This document shows positions 1 through 5,842 of a stretch of DNA of 7,004 nt, in pieces. Position 1 is the stretch's first letter. The number at the start of each line of letters is the position of its first letter. The notes beneath the pieces are model-generated. The model was not told the DNA's origin, did no database searches, and was given only the letters and a program-made list of their open reading frames with translations. The position numbers and the translations under genes are program-made. Origin of the DNA: an uncultured Ruminococcus sp. (GTDB taxonomy: Bacteria; Bacillota; Clostridia; Oscillospirales; Ruminococcaceae); contig CACZQG010000265.1 of NCBI GenBank assembly GCA_902783235.1, forward strand, positions 1 to 7,004, in the 5' to 3' direction.

Positions 1-197
1 AGTAAGCAGGACGTACCGTCAGTAGCCAGCACACGGCAGTATGTAGAACTGCATTGCGTGAACTGTACCACCTTGTGAAATTTTTTCCATTCACCCTCAA
101 AGACAAAATTTATGTTCACAAATGCGATCTGGTCGGATGCTATCACCTCACGTTCTACCGTTTCTATCTTCTGCCCCGACACTAAAAATTTCAACAT
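1..197 (-). CDS. Phage tail-tip/fibre-associated protein, N-terminal fragment
   Basis: The frame is open from ATG at 197 to the window edge, giving 65 residues that begin MLKFLVSGQKIETVEREVIA. The pattern of a short beta-rich start, then 'SDQIAFVNINFVFEGEWKKFHKVVQF', resembles small proteins that follow receptor-binding proteins in many clostridial prophages. I recognise the style rather than a defined function. The gene is the next cistron of the tail operon: its ATG overlaps the TGA of the fibre gene (TGATG), so translation is probably coupled. An AAGGAG sits at 200-205, only 2 nt before this ATG, so the adjacent TTG codon (192-194, 5 nt spacing) may be the used start. The C-terminus is outside the window, so length and domain content are unknown. 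Confidence 0.72.
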   Translation of the reverse strand, partial: MLKFLVSGQKIETVEREVIASDQIAFVNINFVFEGEWKKFHKVVQFTQCSSTYCRVLATDGTSCL

Positions 198-1549
198 CAC
201 TCCTTCACTTCCTTCCATGTTTTCGTTGCAGCATCATAATTTATAGAGCCGTTTGAACACTGTATTTTCATGATATACAAGTTATCTCCGCTGATTATCC
301 AGTGGTCAGATTTGGATATGTTTTTCCATTGAGCCATCGTACCTTCGTAGTTTATGGTGCTTAATTTTTCGCAGTACGGAAACATATACAGCCCGAAGGT
401 CTTACAATTCTTCGAGATAGTAACGCTCGACAGATTTTTGCAGTATGTAAACATATATGAACCCATTACCGCACTGTCAATTCTAACAGTTTTCAGCTTG
501 CCGCAATCGGCAAAGGCGTAATCAGAAATAGTTGTAACACTTGCGGGAACTGTCAGTGATGTCAGTCTCGTATGCTGAAAAGCATATTTGCCGATAGACT
601 TCAAATTGCTGGGCAGTGTTACTTCCTTTAATCCTCGTGTTACAGCAGCATAGGGTTCGGTAATTGAAAAAGCATAGTCCCCAATCTCTGTCACAGAATT
701 TGGAAGATAAACACTTTCAAGATTGTCGCAGTCCTCAAACAGATTGTTACCGAGTTTAGTTATGCCGTAGCCGAAATTGATGCTTTTAATGCTGCTGTCA
801 CCGTCGAATGGTGATGGACTTGAATTTGTATAATCGGCTGTAGAACCACTGCCCGTCAGCTTTACATTACCGTTAGAAAATAATGCAAAGCTAACATTCA
901 CACCACATTTGCCGACTGATAAGAGAGCCGAACTGCCTGTCGCATCTTCCATAGCCGTTATTTTTTCCTGCAAGGAATTAATTTTACTGTTCAGCAGACT
1001 TACAGTGTCGTTGTAGTTATCAAGTTTTGATAATTCTTCCGACACCTTGCACTTGCCGAGAATGCATTTCACATAACCGCATTTCCGCTCATCACAGCGG
1101 TAATCCGTTATTGTTCCTACCGTTTTACTTCCAGCTTTTAAAAGCACCGCACCCAGCGTTAAAAATGTCTTTGAAGTAGTGTTTTCAAAAGTCGGTATTG
1201 ATGGCGATGATGCAGCCGTTCCTTGCTTTATTTCTATCTTGCATTCTCTCACGCTGTCACTTACATCACAGCTTATTCCGATAATGACATAGCGACTAAG
1301 TGATTCATCAGCGTACTCTGCAAGGTTTATGGTGTATTTACTGTCGTTTAAAAAATAATGACCGTTTATCCACGCTTTACCTGTACCCAAAATTACATTC
1401 AAATCAGTATCGGCAGTGATCTCAAAATTATCTCCGTAATTATCATGTACACCATTGCAGATAAGGCTTGAAAGATAATCGCAAAAGTCATCTGCCGTGT
1501 AGGTGCGGTCAAGATTTTTAGCGTTAAAAAATCCGTATTTAAAAGCCAT
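197..1549 (-). CDS. Receptor-binding tail fibre with BspA-type leucine-rich repeats
   Basis: This 450-residue protein is probably the adsorption protein at the tail tip. Residues 1-70 (YGFFNAKNLDRTYTADDF, then GTGKAWINGHYF at about 55-66) match the conserved upper or attachment domain of Firmicutes siphophage receptor-binding proteins. A beta-rich part runs to about 160. A short heptad-rich segment at about 170-202 (SKLDNYNDTVSLLNSKINSL) looks like a trimerising coiled coil. From about 211 to 402 it changes to a BspA/LRR_5 module: an entry motif (SVGKCGVNVSFAL, then GNVKLTGSG), then repeats of the type 'LxSVYLPNSVTEIGDYAFxxC', ending in a cap-like INYEGTMAQWKNIS. BspA repeats are known from surface adhesins of gut bacteria; their use here to bind a host surface is inference. 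The ribosome binding site AAGGAGG (1556-1562) lies 6 nt before the ATG, at the end of the upstream gene. Confidence 0.88.
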   Translation of the reverse strand: MAFKYGFFNAKNLDRTYTADDFCDYLSSLICNGVHDNYGDNFEITADTDLNVILGTGKAWINGHYFLNDSKYTINLAEYADESLSRYVIIGISCDVSDSVRECKIEIKQGTAASSPSIPTFENTTSKTFLTLGAVLLKAGSKTVGTITDYRCDERKCGYVKCILGKCKVSEELSKLDNYNDTVSLLNSKINSLQEKITAMEDATGSSALLSVGKCGVNVSFALFSNGNVKLTGSGSTADYTNSSPSPFDGDSSIKSINFGYGITKLGNNLFEDCDNLESVYLPNSVTEIGDYAFSITEPYAAVTRGLKEVTLPSNLKSIGKYAFQHTRLTSLTVPASVTTISDYAFADCGKLKTVRIDSAVMGSYMFTYCKNLSSVTISKNCKTFGLYMFPYCEKLSTINYEGTMAQWKNISKSDHWIISGDNLYIMKIQCSNGSINYDAATKTWKEVKE

Positions 1550-1550
1550 A

Positions 1551-2621
1551 TTAGCCCTCCTTAAATGTGGGCGTTAAGCTTCTGCCATTTTGGTCATAAC
1601 TTTCTATCATGCCCACAAGCTGTATTCTTTTTTGGATAAGTCCGAAACGCTTGTTTTCTACGGTCACATAATCGCCTACAAAGTAGTCCCTGTTGTACTC
1701 AAATTGTGTGCTGAAAGGTGCAATGGTAGATTCCGATGCGGACTGCGGCAGAACGATACTCTCTTTGCCCTTTTCGATAAGCATTTCAAGGTACTCGCTG
1801 TCGGATGTCTTATCGTCCTGCGTCAGATTGTGCTGGTCGGAATAGATTTCATAGCGATCGAAATATGTAGGTTCAGTGCCGTTATAGAATGTACTTTTCT
1901 TTCGGGCAGAACCCTCACCACAGCCGAACACATATGCGAAGTTCTTCTGAATGGAATTGTCCGCGGCATAGGTGAAGGACAGCAGATTATTATAATCATC
2001 AGAGAAAATAATGTGAGGATTATTATTCTGCAAAATGCTCCTGTCCGTACCCTGAAAAATGTCGCAGACAAGAGCATTTCCGTCATTTTTTATGTTAATA
2101 GAACCTCCGACAATCTCGCACAGCTTGTAGATGTATTCAAGCAGATTATCATAGCTGACTTGCAGTCGGGTCTTTCGTCCCCAGCATTTACCCGTAACAT
2201 CACCGAGCGTAAGTCCCGGAATGGTGCGGACACCGCTGTCAATACAGTTACTCTTTATGAGCGATTGTATTATGAAGCCGTAGTTTCCGCTTACCGACAT
2301 GGTAGGATAGATTATCCTGCGTTCCAGAAGGCAGGTCAGAAAGCGTCCGCTGACAGTTAGATAGTCGCCTGTTTCGGCATTCGTTTCTATCTTTATGTTC
2401 TCGATAATCCCAAAGTGATTGCTGTCATCATCACGGCTCACTATTCTGCCCAGCCTGAATATATCCACAGTGTGTGGACTTGCCGAAATGTACACTTCAA
2501 ACCGTCCCGATGAGTAGTATTCTATGTCCCATAATAGGCTTGAAAAGCTGTCGCACACGGCGGTAAGCTCCACGGAAATACTTGCTCCGTTTGCCTTCAA
2601 ATCATATATCTCTATTTGCAT
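1551..2621 (-). CDS. Siphovirus ReqiPepy6 Gp37-like tail-tip protein (Tal-like)
   Basis: This 356-residue protein fits the Siphovirus ReqiPepy6 Gp37-like family, found directly downstream of Dit in many Gram-positive siphophages and thought to form the tail-tip hub beneath it. Visible hallmarks are the N-terminal 'FSSLLWDIEYYSSGRFEVYI' block (26-45), 'GRIVSRDDDSNHFGIIENI' (58-76), the signature LTVSGRFLTCLLERRII (88-104), and a C-terminal 'YNRDYFVGDYVTV' block followed by 'GMIESYDQNGRSLTPTF' (309-353). No catalytic lytic domain is visible, so it looks structural only. The ATG at 2621 follows the Dit stop by one nucleotide, with AGGAG at 2628-2632 and 6-nt spacing. One nucleotide separates its TAA from the fibre ATG, so these genes form a compact translational unit. 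The family call rests on motif recall, without a profile search. Confidence 0.85.
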   Translation of the reverse strand: MQIEIYDLKANGASISVELTAVCDSFSSLLWDIEYYSSGRFEVYISASPHTVDIFRLGRIVSRDDDSNHFGIIENIKIETNAETGDYLTVSGRFLTCLLERRIIYPTMSVSGNYGFIIQSLIKSNCIDSGVRTIPGLTLGDVTGKCWGRKTRLQVSYDNLLEYIYKLCEIVGGSINIKNDGNALVCDIFQGTDRSILQNNNPHIIFSDDYNNLLSFTYAADNSIQKNFAYVFGCGEGSARKKSTFYNGTEPTYFDRYEIYSDQHNLTQDDKTSDSEYLEMLIEKGKESIVLPQSASESTIAPFSTQFEYNRDYFVGDYVTVENKRFGLIQKRIQLVGMIESYDQNGRSLTPTFKEG

Positions 2622-2622
2622 T

Positions 2623-3477
2623 TTAAACTCCTAAGTATGCGTTTCGGTGAATTATCGTCACCTTCAAGTTTTTGACGTTTTTGCCTGCGGTCACATGAAA
2701 TGTATTTTCACCCTCATACATTTGCAGCCAAGTTGAGCCTGTAACAAGGCGATTAATGATGTTACTGTCAACGCCGTTCCGAGTGAGGGTGACTGTTTTA
2801 TGACCGGTCTTTGTAGAAATAATTATGACATCACCTTTTAAAAGTTCCCCTTTTATTTGAAAATACTCTCCTGTATCAGCATTATATATTGTCGGTGTAG
2901 AAGTATCATCGAGGGCTTCTATTAGAATAATAAAGCCTGTTTTCTCACCGCTGTTCTCGATAACCATGTCCTGAGTATTACCGTAAGTTCCAAGAGTAAA
3001 CGGTTTATCACTTTCGGGGAAAGGAAAATGAAAAACACCACTTATCTGGCTGTAAACAGCGTAAACAGGTTCATTACTGTACCAGTAAATGTCGGGGCAT
3101 ATAATGCTTATCTGACCGCTTACAAGCTGACCGAAGTTTGTAACCTCACAGGTTTCCACATAGCCTTCGGTATATACATCAATGCCCGACGTTTTGTAAA
3201 ACACCTTAACATACTTCGATGATTTTACAACCTTGTATAGCTGATGCCTGCGTTGCTCAATGCCCATACCTCTCATTTCAAATGTGATTACGATGTTGCG
3301 CTTCTCGATAAAGGCATTATTCAGATACGAGCCGTCCATGCCTGCATAAACGGCGGTATTTATCGTTCCCGTTGGCGGCGAAAGCCCCGTAACGCTTGAG
3401 GCCATGTATTTGTTTGCGGTATCCGTCATGCAGATGCGATCACCTTTTTGGTTTTCGAGATATAGGGTAAAAAACAT
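2623..3477 (-). CDS. Distal tail protein Dit (siphovirus tail component family)
   Basis: This is a 284-residue distal tail protein that would form the hexameric ring joining the tail tube to the baseplate. The N-terminal half carries the tail-component pattern 'GLSPPTGTINTAVYAGMDGSYLN...RNIVITF' (31-66) and ends near 'GQISIICPDIYWYSNEP' (121-137). The C-terminal half has the galectin-like strand pattern common in long Dit proteins: VIENSGEKTGFIILIEA (172-188), 'YFQIKGELLKGDVIIISTKTG' (205-225), and 'GSTWLQMYEGENTFHV' (247-262). The frame stays open upstream to 3612, but AGGAGG at 3483-3488, 5 nt before ATG 3477, fixes the start there; the upstream extension would run into the toxin-antitoxin promoter and mntA and has no tail-protein character. 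The gene is separated from the tape measure gene by 688 nt occupied by the opposite-strand mntA-hepT pair, an unusual break in the usual tape measure-Dit adjacency. Confidence 0.88.
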   Translation of the reverse strand: MFFTLYLENQKGDRICMTDTANKYMASSVTGLSPPTGTINTAVYAGMDGSYLNNAFIEKRNIVITFEMRGMGIEQRRHQLYKVVKSSKYVKVFYKTSGIDVYTEGYVETCEVTNFGQLVSGQISIICPDIYWYSNEPVYAVYSQISGVFHFPFPESDKPFTLGTYGNTQDMVIENSGEKTGFIILIEALDDTSTPTIYNADTGEYFQIKGELLKGDVIIISTKTGHKTVTLTRNGVDSNIINRLVTGSTWLQMYEGENTFHVTAGKNVKNLKVTIIHRNAYLGV

Positions 3478-3482
3478 GAGTG

Positions 3483-3488
3483 CCTCCT
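3483..3488 (-). promoter_or_regulatory. Dit ribosome binding site that decides the start
   Basis: A perfect AGGAGG on the minus strand lies 5 nt before the ATG at 3477. It rules out the longer open frame that continues to 3612. It sits only 3 nt away from the -35 box of the opposite-strand mntA promoter, so tail-gene translation signals and moron transcription signals are packed side by side. Confidence 0.85.
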
Positions 3489-3491
3489 GAC

Positions 3492-3521
3492 TTGACTTTT
3501 TGATGATAGGTATGGTATAAT
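3492..3521 (+). promoter_or_regulatory. Sigma-A promoter for mntA-hepT with extended -10
   Basis: TTGACT (3492-3497) and TATAAT (3516-3521) are separated by 18 nt, with TG one base before the -10 (extended -10). Both boxes are at or one base from consensus. Transcription would start near 3528, leaving a leader of about 25 nt before the mntA ATG at 3554. The 6-bp inverted arms TTTGAT (3499-3504) and ATCAAA (3520-3525), 21 bp apart centre to centre, bracket the spacer and the end of the -10 box and could be an operator. No start-site data exist here; the call rests on sequence match and placement. Confidence 0.8.
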
Positions 3522-3553
3522 CAAAGTAGAAATCATTTAATGAGGTGATAGAA

Positions 3554-3835
3554 ATGACAGTTGATGATATTAAAAAAATTGTTTCCGATGTTTTCCCAAA
3601 ATTTGGTGTCAAAAGAGCCGTTTTATTCGGCTCTCGTGCTGATGGTACAAACCGAGATGATAGCGATGTTGATATAATAGTTGAATTTTCAGTTCCTGTT
3701 ACTCTTATTACTCTCGGTCAATTACAGTCCTGTCTTGAAGACACTTTGCATTTGAGTGTGGACATTATTCATGGTCCTATGCAATCTACTGATATGATAG
3801 AGATACATAAGGAGATAGAAATCTATGCAGCGTAA
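3554..3835 (+). CDS. mntA: MntA-type nucleotidyltransferase antitoxin
   Basis: This 93-residue minimal nucleotidyltransferase has the complete polymerase-beta-fold signature GSX10DXD: G26-S27, ten residues, then D38-V39-D40, with a likely third carboxylate at D70 (SVDII). In characterised HepT-MntA systems this enzyme AMPylates the tyrosine of the HEPN toxin motif using ATP and so neutralises it; that role is inferred here from family and partner. All expected catalytic acids are present, so it looks functional. The ATG at 3554 is chosen because GAGGTGAT (3542-3549) is a strong ribosome binding site for it; a GTG at 3545 is in frame but lies inside that site. The gene overlaps hepT by 11 nt, which suggests coupled translation. 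It runs opposite to all the tail genes and by eye is more AT-rich than the hydrolase, consistent with acquired cargo. Confidence 0.92.
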   Translation: MTVDDIKKIVSDVFPKFGVKRAVLFGSRADGTNRDDSDVDIIVEFSVPVTLITLGQLQSCLEDTLHLSVDIIHGPMQSTDMIEIHKEIEIYAA

Positions 3836-4169
3836 GGATATTATTGTTCTGAATAAAGTCCTCTCCGAAATACAGGTGTGTTTTGAGATGCTCGGTGATG
3901 CAACTCTTGAAGCATTTCTGGAAGATGAAAAGCTTAAGAGAGCAGTCGCAATGACGGTTATAAATATCGGAGAGCTTGTTAAAAATCTTTCTGATGATAC
4001 AAGAACTAAGTATTCTCATATACCGTGGAGAGCTATTGCGGGCATGAGGGATATAGCCGCACATAAATATCAGACACTTAGAATGGAGGATGTGTATAAT
4101 ACTGTTAAGACCGATCTTCCTCCATTAAAGAGCAACATAGTAATAATTCTAAAAGAAGCATTATCTTAA
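3825..4169 (+). CDS. hepT: HepT-type HEPN ribonuclease toxin (DUF86)
   Basis: This 114-residue HEPN/DUF86 protein is the toxin partner of the preceding nucleotidyltransferase. It carries the RX4HXY active motif as R75-DIAA-H80-K-Y82; in the family R and H form the RNase site and the tyrosine is the residue AMPylated by MntA. Flanking family features are also visible: INIGEL (46-51) and IPWRAIAGMRD (66-76). The toxin appears intact at normal family length. It starts inside mntA (ATG 3825, 11-nt overlap) with AAGGAG at 3809-3814, a rather long 10 nt upstream, so efficient translation probably depends on coupling to antitoxin translation. Its TAA (4167-4169) overlaps the opposite-strand TAA of the tape measure gene (4166-4168) within TTAA. 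The predicted role is prophage maintenance or anti-phage defence; neither is shown by the sequence alone. Confidence 0.92.
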   Translation: MQRKDIIVLNKVLSEIQVCFEMLGDATLEAFLEDEKLKRAVAMTVINIGELVKNLSDDTRTKYSHIPWRAIAGMRDIAAHKYQTLRMEDVYNTVKTDLPPLKSNIVIILKEALS

Positions 4170-5716
4170 ACATTCAGCACATTCCTTGTCATACGATAAA
4201 TTTCCAGCCGTGACAGCGACTTCGGACTGTTATTAGTCTGATTCACTGTACGGCTGTTGTCGTTTGTGTAGTAATTATTTATCACAGAATTAGCCGTGGG
4301 AACATTACTTATCGCATTTACATTCCAGTCCGCATCAAGTGAAGTTTTAGCGACTTTCATAACATCATTACCCATAGCATTTACGGCTTTTACCGCTGTA
4401 CCAACTTGCTTGTCTATACCCTCGGCAAGACCGTAAACGAGATTAAAACCCAGTTCCTCTTTGAATAATTTTGAAGGAGAATTGATGCCGAAAAAGTCTT
4501 TTACTCCATTCCAAATGTCGGAACAAAATCCACTGATCTGATCGAAAAGCCAGCCTGCCGCACCACTGATACCGTCCCATATGCCTTCGACAATATTTGC
4601 TCCAATATCAACCATTTCTCCGGGCAGTTCACTTATTGTATCAATGATTCCGCTTGCCATTTCGGTCATTGCGTCAACGGCACTGCTTACCATATCGCTG
4701 CCCCATGAAACAACCTTGTCAACCACATCGCAAAGCCAGTCCCACACCTTTCCGGGCAGCTCGCAAATGGTATCGACCACAGCGGAACAGAAATTGCTGA
4801 TACCGTCTGCAAATTCACCACTTGCGGACAGTCCGAAAGCCGTCATGCTGTCGGTAACAATGTCGGATACCGTAGCTAAATCTTCGCCAGAAGCAGCAGC
4901 CAAGTCCATGACACCCGAAACAGAAGTGAGAATATCATTGGTCTGCCAGCCAGCCATAGCCATGTATTCCATAGCTTGACCTACTTCCACAGAAGTATAT
5001 GCTGTGATAGAGCCAAGCTCTTGCGCCTTTTGAGTTAGCTGTACCATAGCCTGTTCCAGTTCGGCAGTTGTTTTGCATGAACCTGACATAAGAGCTTTTA
5101 CGGTTGACATCTGCCCCTCAAATTCGGCGTAAGTTTTTAGGCTCATACCGCCCATCGCAGCACTCAAAGCAGCAGCAGAAGCAACATAAGCTTCAAAGGC
5201 TTTGGCAGCGGCTTTTGCGGCAGAAACCACACCTTTACCGAGTACCGAGGAAATACGAGAAAAATGTCCTTCGCTTTCGGCAGCTTTTCTGCCTGCGCTC
5301 TCTGTGCTGCGCTCCATAGTCCTCATGCTGTCGGAGGCATTATCAGCAGCTATTGCAGTTTCAGTAAGGCTGCGGTTGTAGCCGTCAAGCTGAGAGGATG
5401 TCTCGATGATCTCACGCTGTAAGGCATCGAACTGCTGCTGTGATATTTCACCTCTTTCAAGCTGGTTCTTCGCCTGAGCAGAGGCATTTTTCAGTACCGC
5501 CAGTTTTTCGGAGGTGTCGGACACAGCCTGTGAGAGTAAACGCTGTTTTTGTGCCACAAGCTCGGTGTTCTTAGGGTTGAGCTTCAGCAGTTTCTCAACG
5601 TCTTTAAGCTGTGATTGAGTGCTTTTGATGGTCTTATTTACAGACTCTAACGCTTTAGACAGCTTGGTGGTGTCGCCGTTTATCTCCACAGTTATGCCCT
5701 TGATTCTGTTTGCCAT
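4166..5716 (-). CDS. Phage tail tape measure protein, unusually short
   Basis: This 516-residue protein would set tail length and guide DNA ejection. Residues 1-150 are a Q/K/E-rich coiled-coil start typical of clostridial tape measure proteins (ITVEINGDTTKLSKALESV, 'LKLNPKNTELVAQKQRLL'). About 164-191 is alanine-rich and hydrophobic. From 196 (TYAEFEGQMSTVKALM) it follows the PhageMin_Tail pattern, including TSVEVGQAMEYMAMAGW (241-257) and SDIVTDSMTAFGLSA (284-298). The pattern then stops abruptly at about 298-302 and continues with C-terminal sequence (LPGKVWDWL, GIWDGISGA, FFGINSPSKLFKEELG, VINNYY). Relatives I recall are generally much longer, so a large in-frame internal deletion is likely. 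Residues 314-357 and 358-401 form an imperfect 44-residue tandem repeat. AGGAGGTGA at 5723-5731 lies 6 nt before the ATG. An intrinsic terminator lies immediately upstream. Confidence 0.88.
   Translation of the reverse strand: MANRIKGITVEINGDTTKLSKALESVNKTIKSTQSQLKDVEKLLKLNPKNTELVAQKQRLLSQAVSDTSEKLAVLKNASAQAKNQLERGEISQQQFDALQREIIETSSQLDGYNRSLTETAIAADNASDSMRTMERSTESAGRKAAESEGHFSRISSVLGKGVVSAAKAAAKAFEAYVASAAALSAAMGGMSLKTYAEFEGQMSTVKALMSGSCKTTAELEQAMVQLTQKAQELGSITAYTSVEVGQAMEYMAMAGWQTNDILTSVSGVMDLAAASGEDLATVSDIVTDSMTAFGLSASGEFADGISNFCSAVVDTICELPGKVWDWLCDVVDKVVSWGSDMVSSAVDAMTEMASGIIDTISELPGEMVDIGANIVEGIWDGISGAAGWLFDQISGFCSDIWNGVKDFFGINSPSKLFKEELGFNLVYGLAEGIDKQVGTAVKAVNAMGNDVMKVAKTSLDADWNVNAISNVPTANSVINNYYTNDNSRTVNQTNNSPKSLSRLEIYRMTRNVLNV
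4205..4256 (+). other. Nested hairpin just past hepT; possible weak terminator
   Basis: An outer stem pairs CAGCCGTGACAG (4205-4216) with CTGTACGGCTG (4246-4256): eleven pairs with one bulged G at 4212. Inside it an inner stem pairs CGGACT (4223-4228) with AGTCTG (4235-4240) around a 6-nt loop, including one G-T wobble. It begins 35 nt after the hepT stop and lies inside the 3' coding end of the tape measure gene. The sequence after it on the plus strand is only moderately T-rich (TTGTCGTTTGTG), so termination of the mntA-hepT transcript here is possible but weakly supported. Confidence 0.35.
4514..4777 (-). repeat. Imperfect 44-residue tandem repeat within the tape measure gene
   Basis: Two consecutive 132-nt units (4777-4646 and 4645-4514, minus strand) encode diverged copies starting VDTICELPG and IDTISELPG. 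The plus-strand CCGGGCAG is found at 4752-4759 and again at 4620-4627. Hydrophobic and Gly/Trp positions recur, but most other residues differ. Such repeats are ordinary in the C-terminal half of tape measure proteins and probably reflect helical periodicity; they could also have served as recombination substrates. Confidence 0.6.
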
Positions 5717-5722
5717 GCGGTT

Positions 5723-5731
5723 TCACCTCCT
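5723..5731 (-). promoter_or_regulatory. Strong ribosome binding site of the tape measure gene
   Basis: AGGAGGTGA on the minus strand, 6 nt before the ATG at 5716, is a nine-base match to the 16S rRNA 3' end. It sits just 13 nt downstream of the terminator T-run, so this site works only on transcripts that read through the terminator, since no promoter is visible between the two. Confidence 0.85.
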
Positions 5732-5744
5732 CCGTGAAGGCATG

Positions 5745-5769
5745 AAAAAAGCAGCCCCGAAGGACTGCT
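5745..5769 (-). terminator. Intrinsic terminator with UUCG tetraloop
   Basis: On the minus strand GCAGTCC-TTCG-GGGCTGC is followed by TTTTTT. The stem is seven pairs with one G-U wobble, extendable by one A-U pair, and is capped by the very stable C(UUCG)G tetraloop. It lies 74 nt after the hydrolase stop and 28 nt before the tape measure start. It ends the hydrolase transcript and, unless suppressed, also separates the tail genes from any upstream late promoter. The plus strand shows the same hairpin without a following T-run, so it is directional. It could belong to the hydrolase cassette or be an original phage element before the tape measure gene. Confidence 0.88.
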
Positions 5770-5842
5770 CAGTGTATATTCAGTTAATGCGCTAAATCAG
5801 AATTTGTATTTCGCTGCATATGAGTAAGGTGTCTGTTTATTA

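Noticed and set aside
197..1549. Diversity-generating retroelement variable region in the fibre gene
   Set aside because: No template repeat, no reverse transcriptase frame in the window, and no adenine-biased variable block at the C-terminus.
1590..2360. 256-codon open frame on the plus strand
   Set aside because: It is antisense to the Gp37-like gene, has cysteine-rich, low-complexity composition of a shadow frame, and no ribosome binding site or family pattern.
3478..3553. Minus-strand promoter for Dit
   Set aside because: Candidate boxes (TTGATT with TATCAT) are only 10 nt apart; no properly spaced pair is present.
3478..3612. 45-residue N-terminal extension of the Dit frame
   Set aside because: It lies upstream of a perfect AGGAGG and ATG, has no tail-protein character, and overlaps the opposite-strand mntA promoter and coding start.
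5723..5785. Short frame ending FMPSRRR with its stop inside the tape measure ribosome binding site
   Set aside because: It runs through the terminator stem, has no start with a ribosome binding site, and the real chaperone end lies upstream at 6881.
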